Of a stretch of 64,000 nt of DNA, positions 8,675 through 17,768 are shown piece by piece. This DNA comes from Rhizobium sp. NFR07 (GTDB lineage: Bacteria; Pseudomonadota; Alphaproteobacteria; Rhizobiales; Rhizobiaceae): positions 310,001 to 374,000 of the forward strand of contig NZ_FOKM01000006.1 in assembly GCF_900111905.1 (NCBI RefSeq), given 5' to 3'. The translations under genes and the position numbers were made by a program. The number at the start of each line of letters is the position of its first letter. Within the stretch, counting starts at the first letter, position 1. The notes below the pieces were generated by a model, which ran no database searches, had not been told where the DNA came from, and was given only the letters and a program-made list of their open reading frames with translations.

Positions 8675-9559
8675 TTAGCCCCGCGGCGTGCTGACCAGAA
8701 TGGCTGCCGCTTTGTTTGCCCGAGCGAGGGCAGTATTGATGGCTCCCCCCTGCAACAATTGCGCAGCCAGCACCCCGATGAATTCGTCTCCAGCGCCGTG
8801 AGTACTGATCAGCTTGACCTTGATTGCCGGGATGAGCGTGTCCTTGCCACCTTCCTGCTCGAATGCCGCGACACCCTCGCCGCCCGCTGTCACCACTGCG
8901 ACCGGATAGGTCCTGGCGAGTATTCTGGCGGCCGCCAGCGCGCTGTCGAGCGAGTTGACTTCCACGCCATCTGAAAGCGCTTCCGCCTCGACCGCGTTTA
9001 CAACGACGATGTCGACGAGCTTTTCCAGTTCCGCGGACGGCTTTCGGGCCGGGGCTGCGTTGAGAATGACCGTGCCTCCCGCCCGCTTCATGGCATCGGC
9101 AGCCAGGACATTCGCCGCATCCGGCACTTCGTTCTGCAAGACCAGAATGTTACCGGATCGGAACAGATCCTTCGCCGCCTCGACATCCTCGTTGCACAGT
9201 TCGAGATTGCTGCCGGAGACGATGACGGCGCCGTAATCGCCTTCCGAATCGAAGATCGCAACACTCATGCCGGAGCCGATACCCGGAATGGTACGGACGA
9301 AACCGCAATCGACATTGTGACGGCCGAGATTGCCGAGAAGTGCGGCGCCGAACTGATCGTCCGCGACCGCGCCGATCATGGCGGATGGTACGCCGTGCTT
9401 GGCCGCCGATACCGCCTGGTTGCCGCCTTTTCCACCGCATGAGGGACGCCAGGATGAGCCTGTGACGGTTTCCCCCTTCTTCGGTCGAGCCGGGCCGTCG
9501 ACGATGATATCGTAATGCAGGCTACCGAAGACGACGACGGCTGGATCTTTCAGATTCAT
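8675..9559 (-). CDS. PfkB-family sugar kinase
   Basis: A 294-residue ribokinase-like carbohydrate kinase. The N-terminal PfkB signature is GGKGGNQAVSAAKHG, and the C-terminal catalytic motif reads STHGAGDEFIGVL with the catalytic Asp present; the residue after it is Glu instead of the usual Thr/Ser. It ends soon after AAILVSTPRG, slightly short for the family (typical 300-320). The ATG overlaps the stop of the upstream RpiR gene (ATGA). As the last gene of the operon it would phosphorylate the imported, isomerised sugar. The exact sugar is not decided by the sequence. Confidence 0.85.
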   Translation of the reverse strand: MNLKDPAVVVFGSLHYDIIVDGPARPKKGETVTGSSWRPSCGGKGGNQAVSAAKHGVPSAMIGAVADDQFGAALLGNLGRHNVDCGFVRTIPGIGSGMSVAIFDSEGDYGAVIVSGSNLELCNEDVEAAKDLFRSGNILVLQNEVPDAANVLAADAMKRAGGTVILNAAPARKPSAELEKLVDIVVVNAVEAEALSDGVEVNSLDSALAAARILARTYPVAVVTAGGEGVAAFEQEGGKDTLIPAIKVKLISTHGAGDEFIGVLAAQLLQGGAINTALARANKAAAILVSTPRG

Positions 9560-10431
9560 AAAAACTTGTCTTTCCGTTTCGACGCGACGGCCGTCATCGT
9601 CTTTTCGAGATTTCTCTCGGCCGCCTTGTAGTCGCGCTGGGCGACGGCGACGAAGAGCGCATCAAGGATATTGAGCTGTGCGATGCGGGCGGCCGCGTTC
9701 TCGCCCATCAACGGCGAGCCCTGAGCCGTCGAGCAGAGAACCACATCGGCCTGCTGCGCCAATGGCGAAGCGTTGTAATTGGTGATCGCGATCGTACGGG
9801 CGCCGTTTCGCCTGGCCAACTGGATAGATTCAATAACGGCAACCGTATTGCCCGAATGGGAAAATCCGATCGCGACGTCCTCTGGCCCGAGCAGGGACGC
9901 CGACATCAGCATCATGTGGGAATCATCGTAGACGCTTGCCCTGACACCTACGCGCAGGAACTTGTGCGCGACATCGCGGGCGATCTGCGCCGAGCCGCCC
10001 ACGCCGTAGAAATCGCGTTGGCGGCCCGAATGGAGCATGTCGGCGGCCCGGTCGAACGCTTCTACGTCAAGGATCGACTGCGTTTCTTCTAAGGCCTGGA
10101 TCGAGGTGCGGAACACCTTCTGGATGATCTCCTGCGAGGTATCGTCAGGCGACAGCTCCTGGTGCATTTCAGCGGTCGGCAGGCGGTTGTACTGCGCGAC
10201 CGCAGTGCGGAATTCCCGGTAACCCGCAAAGCCGAGCTTCTTGGTGATCTTCACCACCATGGCCTCGGAGACTCCGGCCTCGGTGGCGATCTCCTTCAGC
10301 GAGGTTTCGTCGGCGAATGTTCTGAGCGCGAAGACCGTCTCCACCACCCGGGCCTCAAGCGGCGTCAGGAGCGGCATGCGCATCCTGATCCGTGGTCCGA
10401 CAGCTTTCAGGTCCAGGTGCTCGGAATTCAT
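9556..10431 (-). CDS. MurR/RpiR-family transcriptional regulator
   Basis: A 291-residue regulator with an N-terminal HTH_6 domain (residues about 20-95: TSLKEIATEAGVSEAMVVKI is the helix-turn-helix) and a C-terminal SIS sugar-phosphate isomerase-like domain (about 125-275; DFYGVGGSAQIARDVAHKF and GFSHSGNTVAVIESI). The SIS domain in this family binds a phosphosugar, often the product of the local kinase, here plausibly that of the PfkB protein encoded next. It is inside the operon, with AAGGGG before the start, so it is probably autoregulated through the operon promoter upstream of 15131. Confidence 0.92.
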   Translation of the reverse strand: MNSEHLDLKAVGPRIRMRMPLLTPLEARVVETVFALRTFADETSLKEIATEAGVSEAMVVKITKKLGFAGYREFRTAVAQYNRLPTAEMHQELSPDDTSQEIIQKVFRTSIQALEETQSILDVEAFDRAADMLHSGRQRDFYGVGGSAQIARDVAHKFLRVGVRASVYDDSHMMLMSASLLGPEDVAIGFSHSGNTVAVIESIQLARRNGARTIAITNYNASPLAQQADVVLCSTAQGSPLMGENAAARIAQLNILDALFVAVAQRDYKAAERNLEKTMTAVASKRKDKFL

Positions 10432-10442
10432 TCGTATTCCCC

Positions 10443-11417
10443 TTATCCGCGTCCGCGTGTCACGCGATCGATCATCATTGCGACGAGGATAATAAGACCG
10501 GTTGCGAGAAGTTGATAGAAAGCCTGGACGTTCATCAACGTCAAACCGTTGCGCATTGCTCCAAGAATGATCGCACCGAGGATCGTACCGATGATCGAGC
10601 CCTTGCCGCCCATCAGTGACGCACCGCCGATCGCAGCAGCAGCGATCGCATCGAGCTCCCAGAGATTGCCGAGAATGGGTTCGGCTGCACCAAGGCGGCC
10701 GATGAGGATCAGCGACGCAAGAGCCGCCAGCAAGCCGGAAATGACATAGGCGGTGATCTTGGTCAGCGCGATCGGCACACCGGCCACATAAGAGGCTTCC
10801 TCGTTGCCGCCGACAGCGAGGAGATATTCACCGACCGGCGTCTTCTTCAGAACGATCCAGGCGATAACAGCAACGATCGCAACGATGATGACGGAATTGG
10901 GAATACCGGCCACCGAACCATTGAAGAGCGAGCGAAATGTCGCCGGAATACCAAGAACCGGATTGCCACCCGTATAGATGAGGGCAAGAGCGCGGTAGGT
11001 CGATAACGTGCCGAGCGTGACGATGAACGGTTGCAGGCCGACATAGGCGACGAGAACACCGTTGACGAGGCCGCAGAGCATGCCGATGCCGAGACCGGCC
11101 ATAATTGCCACCGGCACCGGATAGCCGGCCACCAGCAGTGTGGCGCTGAGAACCGCGGCGATCGCTGCCGTCGGGCCGACCGAGAGATCGATGCCGCCCG
11201 AGATGATGACGAGCGTCATCCCGAGCGCGATGCAGGCATTGATGCTCGACTGCTGCAGGATATTGATCAGGTTGCGCTCGGACAGGAAGCCCGGGACCAG
11301 CATGGCAAAGACGGCCATGATGACGATCAGCCCGATCAGGGTGCCGGCATCGCGCAGTGAGAAGGAGGATAGGAAATTCGCAGAACGCGCAGGGGCGCTG
11401 GAAGCGATGTCAGACAT
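10443..11417 (-). CDS. Sugar ABC transporter permease (RbsC family)
   Basis: A 324-residue polytopic permease. It carries the family motif VIISGGIDLSVGPTAAI, and the C-terminal AAAAIGGASLMGGKGSIIG. The start is put at ATG 11417, which overlaps the end of the ATPase gene by 8 bases; an open frame extending to 11510 lies within the ATPase gene. The N-terminal 25 residues are polar and the hydrophobic segments begin at about residue 28. A single permease gene implies a homodimeric channel. The substrate is unknown but the operon context is a monosaccharide. Confidence 0.92.
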   Translation of the reverse strand: MSDIASSAPARSANFLSSFSLRDAGTLIGLIVIMAVFAMLVPGFLSERNLINILQQSSINACIALGMTLVIISGGIDLSVGPTAAIAAVLSATLLVAGYPVPVAIMAGLGIGMLCGLVNGVLVAYVGLQPFIVTLGTLSTYRALALIYTGGNPVLGIPATFRSLFNGSVAGIPNSVIIVAIVAVIAWIVLKKTPVGEYLLAVGGNEEASYVAGVPIALTKITAYVISGLLAALASLILIGRLGAAEPILGNLWELDAIAAAAIGGASLMGGKGSIIGTILGAIILGAMRNGLTLMNVQAFYQLLATGLIILVAMMIDRVTRGRG

Positions 11418-12942
11418 GATTGTGCTCCTGCTGGACCGATTTTTTCTTGAGAGCGGCATCGCCGACGGCATGCGCGACGATCGCCTGCTCGGACAGTTCG
11501 TGCCGTTCAAGCGTTGCGGCTATCTTGCCGTTGCGCATGACCATGACGCGATCGGAAAGGCGGATGACTTCCGGAAGCTCGGACGACACGACGATGATCG
11601 ACTTGCCCTCGGCGGCGAGGTTTTCGATCAGATGATAGATTTCGGACTTGGCACCGACATCGATGCCGCGCGTCGGCTCATCGAAGAGAAGGATCTCGGA
11701 GCCAGCAGCCAGCCAGCGGGCGATGATCGCCTTCTGCTGATTACCACCGGAAAACAGCCGGATGGCGCGATCGATCTGGAATGGCCGCAGATTGACGCGC
11801 TTGAGCAGCTCTTCGGCCCTCGTCTTGACCGTACCGTGCCGGACAAGACCGGACTTCGAGAACTTGCCGAAGGACGGAAGCGCCATGTTGACCGAGACGG
11901 AGCGGCCGGAAATGATGCCCTCGCGCTTGCGCTCCTCGGGAAGCAGTCCGATGCCGGCGGAAATGGCCGAGCGGGGATTGGTGAGTTTCAGCTCGCGGCC
12001 GTCGACATGAACGGCACCTGTAGCAATCGGGTCGACCCCGGCAAGGAGGCGAAGAAGCTCTGTGCGACCCGAGCCGACGAGGCCGGCAATGCCCAGGACC
12101 TCGCCGCGACGGACTGTGAAGGAGACGTCGCGGACATGCGTCACGCGGGAGGAGAGGTCGCGCACGTCGACACGAACGTCCTCCTTCACATGGGAATTAT
12201 GTTCTTCGTGCTGTAATTCGCGGCCGACCATCATCGCGATGACGTCTGCCTCGGCGGTCTCCCGCAGATCGACGGTACCTACTACGACGCCGTCGCGCAT
12301 GACCGTGCCGCGATGGCAGATGCGGAAAACCTCATCCATCTTGTGAGAGACATAGATGATGGACACACCGAGGCTCGCAAGCTTCTCGACAATTGCCGCC
12401 AGACTTTCGAATTCGGCCGGCGTCAGGCTGGACGTCGGCTCGTCCATGGCGATGATCTTCGCCTTGTCGAGGAGCGCGCGGGCGATCTCGACGATCTGGC
12501 GCTGCGCGACCTTGAGGGTCTTGATCGGCGCGGAGGGATCGATGGTCGGATCGATCATCGCCAGAGCTTCGGCAGCACGCCGCTCCTGCTCACGACGATT
12601 GACCAGCATGCCGCCGGCAGACTTTATCTGGTGACCGAGGAACATGTTCTGCGCCACGGTGAGGTTCGGAACCTGCTGTAATTCCTGATGGATCATGGCG
12701 ATCCCGGCAAGCCTGGAACTCTCGGGCGTCTTGAAGGCGGCAAGTTCGCCATCGACGTAAAACTCACCGCTCGTCGGCTTGGCAACGCCCGACAGGATGC
12801 GCAGAAGCGTTGACTTACCGGCGCCGTTCTCGCCGAGCAGCGCGTGGATCTCGCCAGGAGCGACCTCGAAAGAGACGTCCGTCAGCGCCTTCACGCCGGG
12901 GAAGGTCTTGGTGATGCCACTGAATCTGAGACGGGTGGTCAT
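11410..12942 (-). CDS. Sugar ABC transporter ATP-binding protein (RbsA type)
   Basis: A 510-residue tandem ATPase. Domain 1 has Walker A GENGAGKST near residue 40 and Walker B KIIAMDEPTSS, with VAQRQIVEIARAL as signature region. Domain 2 has the degenerate Walker A GLVGSGRTE, signature FSGGNQQKA and Walker B ILLFDEPTRG. I chose ATG 12942 over ATG 12948 and a longer frame because GGAA lies 9 bases upstream. The stop overlaps the permease start. It powers uptake with the permease at 10443 and the binding protein at 13031. Confidence 0.92.
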   Translation of the reverse strand: MTTRLRFSGITKTFPGVKALTDVSFEVAPGEIHALLGENGAGKSTLLRILSGVAKPTSGEFYVDGELAAFKTPESSRLAGIAMIHQELQQVPNLTVAQNMFLGHQIKSAGGMLVNRREQERRAAEALAMIDPTIDPSAPIKTLKVAQRQIVEIARALLDKAKIIAMDEPTSSLTPAEFESLAAIVEKLASLGVSIIYVSHKMDEVFRICHRGTVMRDGVVVGTVDLRETAEADVIAMMVGRELQHEEHNSHVKEDVRVDVRDLSSRVTHVRDVSFTVRRGEVLGIAGLVGSGRTELLRLLAGVDPIATGAVHVDGRELKLTNPRSAISAGIGLLPEERKREGIISGRSVSVNMALPSFGKFSKSGLVRHGTVKTRAEELLKRVNLRPFQIDRAIRLFSGGNQQKAIIARWLAAGSEILLFDEPTRGIDVGAKSEIYHLIENLAAEGKSIIVVSSELPEVIRLSDRVMVMRNGKIAATLERHELSEQAIVAHAVGDAALKKKSVQQEHNHV

Positions 12943-12987
12943 GAGCATTTCCGATGCGTTTCGGGGCCGAAGCATTGGGCCAAAGAG

Positions 12988-13008
12988 GGGCCGGCACATA
13001 ACCGGCCC
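12988..13008 (-). promoter_or_regulatory. Intra-operon hairpin after the binding-protein gene
   Basis: A 7-bp perfect stem, GGGCCGG at 12988-12994 and CCGGCCC at 13002-13008, with a 7-base loop, lies 22 bases after the stop of the binding-protein gene. On the minus strand it is followed by CTCTTT, so it could be a partial terminator or an mRNA end-stabiliser that keeps binding protein in excess over ATPase. The rhaS-rhaT gap also holds stem-loops. Confidence 0.55.
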
Positions 13009-13030
13009 TCGTCGTTTCGGGACGCGCCGC

Positions 13031-14095
13031 TTACTGGGCGGAGGCGGCGTCCTTCATGAGCACAGCGCGGATATCGACGCCCTCGCCCTTGTACGTGGCA
13101 AGATTGTCCTTGGTGATCAGCGCCTGCGGAGTGGCGACCACGCGCGGCAGCTTCTGGCCCGCGACGAGGCGAAGTGCCGTTTCCATCGCGACTTCGCCAG
13201 TCAGAACCGGGAAGCTGTCGACTGTCCCGGTCAGTTCACCGGCTTCGATCGACTTGTATGCGTCGGAAATGCCGTCCGTGCCGAAGACCGCGACCTTGCC
13301 AAGCAGGCCGGCAGATTTGACAGCCTCGACAACACCGAGCGCCATGCCGTCATTGTTGCAGTAAAAGCCGATCAGATCGGGATGCTGCTGCAATATGTTG
13401 GTGGCCGCATCGTAGGACTGCTGGCGATCCCAGTTGCCCGGAACGCTGGCGACAACCTGGAACTTGTCGTTGGCGGAGATCGTCGACTTGAAGCCGTCGG
13501 TTCGCTGGACAGCCGCGTAGACGCCGGCCTGGCCTTCGATGATCGCCACCTTGCCGCCGTTCGGAGCCTTTTCGATGAACCACTGGGCAACGCGCACGCC
13601 GTTGTCGCGCTGGACGTTGCCGACGTAATGCTCGACCTGCGGAATGACCGCGTCATTGACGTTGACCACCGGAATTTCCGCTTCCTTCGCCTGTTCCAGC
13701 ATCGGCTGCAGGTTCGCATCGGTCTGGGGAGAGACAAGAATGACGTTGAAGCCGGTCGTGACCATGCCCTCGGCAATGGTCAGCTGGCCGAGTTGGTCAC
13801 CCTCGCTCTGGGCAGCCTGATAGGCTACCGAGACGCCTGCCTTCTCACCGAATTTCTCATAGCCCTCGCCAAGCGAACGCCAGTATTCATTGGTCAGCGT
13901 CTTGGACACGCCGCCGGCGCGCGTGCCCTCGGGAAGCTTCGGCATGGCGCCGAACTTCGCCTCGAGCTGCGACCAGTCAATGCGGTCCTTTTCGGTATCG
14001 GAATTGAGGGGGGCGAGCTCCTGCGCGAAGCTGGCATTGGCCCACAGAGCCGCTGCGAGGCCAGCAGCGACGGTCGATGTGATGAACTTATTCAT
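13031..14095 (-). CDS. Sugar ABC transporter substrate-binding protein
   Basis: A 354-residue periplasmic binding protein of the RbsB-like type 1 fold. A Sec signal peptide ends at ASFAQ near residue 25. The mature chain has SVAYQAAQSEGDQLGQL, the VILVSPQTDANLQPML strand-helix and GFYCNNDGMALGVVEAV, the last being the segment seen as NDxxAxG in sugar-binding family members. It is longer than RbsB (about 296), with an extra 40-residue N-terminal stretch. It is the second gene of the operon, between the isomerase and the ATPase. The ligand is not recognisable from sequence. Confidence 0.92.
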   Translation of the reverse strand: MNKFITSTVAAGLAAALWANASFAQELAPLNSDTEKDRIDWSQLEAKFGAMPKLPEGTRAGGVSKTLTNEYWRSLGEGYEKFGEKAGVSVAYQAAQSEGDQLGQLTIAEGMVTTGFNVILVSPQTDANLQPMLEQAKEAEIPVVNVNDAVIPQVEHYVGNVQRDNGVRVAQWFIEKAPNGGKVAIIEGQAGVYAAVQRTDGFKSTISANDKFQVVASVPGNWDRQQSYDAATNILQQHPDLIGFYCNNDGMALGVVEAVKSAGLLGKVAVFGTDGISDAYKSIEAGELTGTVDSFPVLTGEVAMETALRLVAGQKLPRVVATPQALITKDNLATYKGEGVDIRAVLMKDAASAQ

Positions 14096-14141
14096 TCGGT
14101 TCCTCCCGGATGGATATATTGGAGATTTTGTTCAGAAGCGG

Positions 14142-15131
14142 TCAGGCCACTTCGCCAAGCATCACTTCCTGAAGGATGGCCTGAGCGGAGACGGCATCTT
14201 GACGGTCAATCGCGCCTGAGAGGCGATTGTCCTGCTCGAGGCGATCGACGACCTTCAGCATTCGCCTCACGGTCTTGATGTTGACCTCGCATTCGTGGAC
14301 CGGATCGAGACCGGTCATGTCTGGGAATGTGTCGAAATAGATGGCACCGTCGTAGCCATCCCGCTTGATCTGGCGAAGTAGTTCGATGGTCTGCACCGAA
14401 TGCACCGCACCGACCATCAGGCCATCATCGCGCTTGGCATAGCCGTCGTTGAGGTGAACGCCGAGGACACGGCTGTGGCGCGCGATCATGGCCGCAGCAA
14501 AGGCAGGCTGTTCGTCGGCGTAGAGGACATGGGCGAAATCCAGCGTGACGCCGAGGTTGTCGCAACCGACGTCCTTGATCGCCAGCAGCGTGGTCGCACA
14601 GTCGGGCATCAGGCTATAGGAGCGCGGCTCGTTCGGCTTGTACTCGATCGAGATCGAACAATCCGGGTCGTGCTCGCACACTTCACGGATGCCGTCGATT
14701 TCGTGTTGCCACATGCGGTCGTAGTTCGCCTGGAAGGCATAATCGAAACCGTCCTGACCGAGCCAGATGGTCATCAGGTTGGAGCCGGCCTCGCGAGCTG
14801 CGTCGATCCCAGCCTTGGTGAGGTCGATCGCCTCGCGGCGCACCTTCTCATCCGGATGGGTGAAGGCGCCAAGCTTGAATGCGGGATTGGTATAGTAGCG
14901 CATGGCAAACCCGTTGATAGACAGGCCGAGATCACCGAGCTTCGCTGCGATTTCCGAAGGCTTCTCCGAAACATGGTCGGGATAGTTGAGATCGAGGTCG
15001 GTCAGGCCCTCTACCTTGGCAGCGCGCGCCGCCATCTGCATGACCGTCGGCTTACCCTTGAGATCCGGCCACTCGGCCGACGCATTGGAGGCAAAGGAGT
15101 TCAGGCGGGTGGCGAAACGGGGGCTGGACAA
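14142..15131 (-). CDS. Sugar isomerase/epimerase, xylose-isomerase-like TIM barrel
   Basis: A 329-residue AP-endonuclease-2 type TIM barrel. Metal-site features are recognisable: ISIEYKPNEPR with its Glu, GVTLDFAHVLYA with Asp and His, LGVHLNDGY with His, and AIYFDTFPD with Asp near the C-terminus. The start is TTG at 15131: an in-frame stop lies eight codons further upstream, there is no in-frame ATG before residue 31, and AAGG sits 8 bases upstream of the TTG. As first gene of the sugar operon it most likely isomerises the imported aldose or ketose before phosphorylation by the PfkB kinase. The substrate is unknown. Confidence 0.82.
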   Translation of the reverse strand: MSSPRFATRLNSFASNASAEWPDLKGKPTVMQMAARAAKVEGLTDLDLNYPDHVSEKPSEIAAKLGDLGLSINGFAMRYYTNPAFKLGAFTHPDEKVRREAIDLTKAGIDAAREAGSNLMTIWLGQDGFDYAFQANYDRMWQHEIDGIREVCEHDPDCSISIEYKPNEPRSYSLMPDCATTLLAIKDVGCDNLGVTLDFAHVLYADEQPAFAAAMIARHSRVLGVHLNDGYAKRDDGLMVGAVHSVQTIELLRQIKRDGYDGAIYFDTFPDMTGLDPVHECEVNIKTVRRMLKVVDRLEQDNRLSGAIDRQDAVSAQAILQEVMLGEVA

Positions 15132-15589
15132 TGTTCTGACCTTATCAAATGAGCTTCACGGTCAAAACTTCACAAAAATATTTTAATTTGTAAACCAAAA
15201 AAGTTATTGCGCCGCACCAAAATTCGGCGGCGACAATCAACCCGAAGCGCAAATCAGCGAGAAGAAGGGAACCCGGCTTGAATCGCACCTGTGAATGACA
15301 GCGCTTCGAGCGGGCGTCATCTATGCGCAGCGCCAAATTGATTCCGGCAATGGCGAGAGCTGCCGACGCGGCGCTCGCGCCGTGACGACGAGCAACAGCG
15401 CATTTATCGAAGGGCCACTCAAGGGCTCGGCAGAAAGTGAAGCAGATGGACCCGACCATCGGGCTCAAGACTTAAGCAAGCTTTGGCTTCGATTTTCTGA
15501 GGAGTGCCTAGCGACCTTACGTCAGGGATGCAGGAGGACGGACATGAAAGGCACTGGACCCGATTGGATTTCCTTCTCAGAAATGCAAA
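15132..15589 (-). promoter_or_regulatory. Promoter region of the sugar operon, with AT-rich palindrome
   Basis: A gap of about 460 bases without a supported gene. The 70 bases next to the operon start are far more AT-rich than the surroundings and contain the palindrome AAAATATTTT at 15175-15184, a plausible site for the operon's RpiR protein or RNA polymerase. The rest, toward the GntR gene end at 15590, shows only shadow frames. Confidence 0.5.
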
Positions 15590-16459
15590 TCATGTCCTGA
15601 CGGTACCGCGTGCACCGGTCAGGTGCTTACGCATGAGAGCCGCCGCCACCTCGTTGTCGCCATGCTCCAGCCGATCAAGGATCTCCAGATGCTCGCTGCA
15701 TGTGACCACGACCCGCTCCGACCCGTGCTGCCAGTTATAGTTCGACAGGCGGCGAAGCTGGTTCTGCCGGTTCATCGCCTCTTCGATATAGCGGTTTCCG
15801 GACGCCGCGCTGATGCCGAGGTGGAACTCTGCATTCATCTCGAAAAGCGTGACACTCGAAGTCTCCGTCCAGGGATCGGCCAGCATGGCCTCATGCCGTG
15901 CGCGCATCGAGGCCGCCCAACCGGCCGACAATGAAAACTCGGGCGACAGGATGGCCGCACACTCGATCAGAAGACGAAAATTATAGCTCTCCTCACGCGC
16001 ACGTGCGTCGCGAGCGGGATCGAAGAACTGCCATCCGTAGCCTTTACGGCGCTGAATCACGCCAAGCCCCTCAAGCTTGATCAACGCTTGGCGCACCGCC
16101 GTGCGCTCATGCCCTGTCAGACGCATCAACTCCATCTCGGCAAATTGTTCCGGCAGCTTTCCCTCACGACGCAGCCGGGCAACAGCGATCAGAAGCTCCT
16201 CGTCCGCAGACGGCGCATCCACCGCATCGATCCGAGGCGGGATCGATGCAAGCATCATCCCGCGATTGGGCTCATGCTGCACGAAGCCCTGCGCCTCCAG
16301 GAGTTCCAGCGCCATGCGGACCGGCGTGCGGGATACCCGCAGGCGCTCTGCCAGCTGGCTTTGGCGAAGCCTCGCGCCCGGCCGCAGATCGTCCTCATGA
16401 ATGACTTCGACGATACGGCGCATCAGATCCTGTTGAAGAGGCGTGCTTGCGTCCGACAT
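15590..16459 (-). CDS. GntR-family regulator with two winged-helix domains
   Basis: A 289-residue regulator. Residues about 8-70 are a GntR winged helix (LRQSQLAERLRVSRTPVRMAL). Residues about 86-146 look like a second winged helix (EMELMRLTGHERTAVRQAL, then IQRRKGYGWQFF as wing). Residues about 155-285 form an all-helical FCD-type effector domain with CSEHLEILDRLEHGD near the end. Two stacked winged helices are not the usual GntR/FadR layout. It is closely similar in design to the regulator at 41605, sharing SRTPVR, GW-F-P and EHL-I-D positions. Divergent from the C45/dipeptide ABC operon at 16568, it is the likely local repressor. Confidence 0.85.
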   Translation of the reverse strand: MSDASTPLQQDLMRRIVEVIHEDDLRPGARLRQSQLAERLRVSRTPVRMALELLEAQGFVQHEPNRGMMLASIPPRIDAVDAPSADEELLIAVARLRREGKLPEQFAEMELMRLTGHERTAVRQALIKLEGLGVIQRRKGYGWQFFDPARDARAREESYNFRLLIECAAILSPEFSLSAGWAASMRARHEAMLADPWTETSSVTLFEMNAEFHLGISAASGNRYIEEAMNRQNQLRRLSNYNWQHGSERVVVTCSEHLEILDRLEHGDNEVAAALMRKHLTGARGTVRT

Positions 16460-16567
16460 TTTTCGCTTGCCTTCTCGATATTTTTGGTTTTTGTTTTATG
16501 AAATACTTTTTTGACGAAAGCAATCCAAAGGCCTCCACCCTTTGCTCATCATCCGGAATATGCTGTC
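16460..16567. promoter_or_regulatory. Divergent promoter region
   Basis: The 108-base gap between the GntR gene and the C45 hydrolase gene is strikingly T-rich on the plus strand (16478-16511), unlike the flanking coding DNA. It must hold both divergent promoters and presumably the GntR operator. I cannot assign -35/-10 boxes with confidence. Confidence 0.55.
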
Positions 16568-17731
16568 ATGACCTTGCCCCTTCCATGCCCACTTGTCGAA
16601 GTCTCTGGTACGCCGTTCGAACGCGGTCAACAATATGGCGAGCAGGCCGCCGAACGCATCCTTAAAGGCGTGGGCCACTACAAGGATCAGCTTCATTCTT
16701 CGGGCATGAAGGATGACGATCTTACAGCGGTGATCGACCGCTTCGCCGGGGCGATCGAGGACTACGGCAGCCAGTACATCGAAGAGATGAAGGGGATCGC
16801 CCGCGCTGTGAACAAGGATCTTTCCGCGATCCTTCTGCTCAATGCCCGGACCGAAATCCTCAAGCTGGCGCGCCGCCGGGAAGCCGGGCAGCAGGATTTT
16901 ATCCAGTCCGATGGCTGCACCGGCGTCTTCGTCATGCCGTCCGCCAGTGTCGATAACAGCTTCATCCACGCCCAGAACTGGGATTGGAAAGCCGAATGCG
17001 CCGAAACAGCAATCGTACTCAAGATCAAGCGCGAAGACGGTCCCGATATCATTACCTTCACGGAGGCTGGCGGCCTCGCCCGCACCGGCTTTAATTCCGC
17101 GGGCATCACGATCAGCGGCAATTACCTGGAGACCGACCGCGATTATCGGCAGCTTGGCGTTCCGCTTGCCATCATCCGCCGCAAGGTCCTGGAACAGGAA
17201 CAGTTGGCGATGTCGATGCAGGCAGTTTATGCCACGCGCAAGTCGGCTTCGAACAACATGATGATCGGCCATGCGCATGGCATCGCGATCGATTTCGAAT
17301 GTGCGCCTGACGAAACCTTCCTCGTTCACCCGCAGGACGGCATTCTCGTGCATGCCAACCACTTCCAAAGCCAGGTCGCGCTGTCGAAATTGCTCGACAA
17401 GGGCGTCGTGAACATGCCGGACAGCCTCTATCGGGATCTGCGTGTTCGCCAGTTGCTGGAGCCGCATAACGGCCGCATCACCGTCGACACCGTGAAGGAT
17501 GCACTGTCGGATATGTTCGAAACGCCGTATTCGGTCTGCCGCCCTCCGCGCACGTCGCCGCTTTCCAACAACCAGTCCGCAACCGTCGCCATGATCGTCA
17601 TGGTACCGAGTGAAGGGCGCATCGAGGTGGCCCTGCTGCCGGCACTCGGCGCCCATTTCTGGAAATACAATCTCGACATGCAGGTGAAACCGATCGAACA
17701 GCCTGGACAGGCTCAAACGAACGCCGCCTGA
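16568..17731 (+). CDS. C45-family (AAT-like) Ntn hydrolase / amidase
   Basis: A 387-residue protein of the acyl-CoA:6-aminopenicillanate acyltransferase superfamily (peptidase C45). Early features are EVSGTPFERGQQYGEQAAE and the LNARTEILKL helix; then DGCTGVFV, where Cys117 in Gly-Cys-Thr should become the N-terminal nucleophile after self-cleavage. HAQNWDWKAE and GGLARTGFNSAGITIS are further family segments. No signal peptide is seen, so it is cytoplasmic. The start is ATG 16568; a TTG 57 bases upstream is possible but lacks a ribosome site. Members hydrolyse or transfer acyl groups on amides. Here it heads a peptide-type ABC operon with an M20 hydrolase and an aminotransferase, suggesting de-acylation of an imported amide. 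Confidence 0.85.
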   Translation: MTLPLPCPLVEVSGTPFERGQQYGEQAAERILKGVGHYKDQLHSSGMKDDDLTAVIDRFAGAIEDYGSQYIEEMKGIARAVNKDLSAILLLNARTEILKLARRREAGQQDFIQSDGCTGVFVMPSASVDNSFIHAQNWDWKAECAETAIVLKIKREDGPDIITFTEAGGLARTGFNSAGITISGNYLETDRDYRQLGVPLAIIRRKVLEQEQLAMSMQAVYATRKSASNNMMIGHAHGIAIDFECAPDETFLVHPQDGILVHANHFQSQVALSKLLDKGVVNMPDSLYRDLRVRQLLEPHNGRITVDTVKDALSDMFETPYSVCRPPRTSPLSNNQSATVAMIVMVPSEGRIEVALLPALGAHFWKYNLDMQVKPIEQPGQAQTNAA

Positions 17732-17768
17732 TCAAAAACCTATAAGGGAACAAAAACGGGAGCTTCCG

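Noticed and set aside
15145-15600. Frames on both strands in the gap before the sugar operon
   Set aside because: Composition is shadow-like, no ribosome sites, and the region is better explained as promoter DNA.
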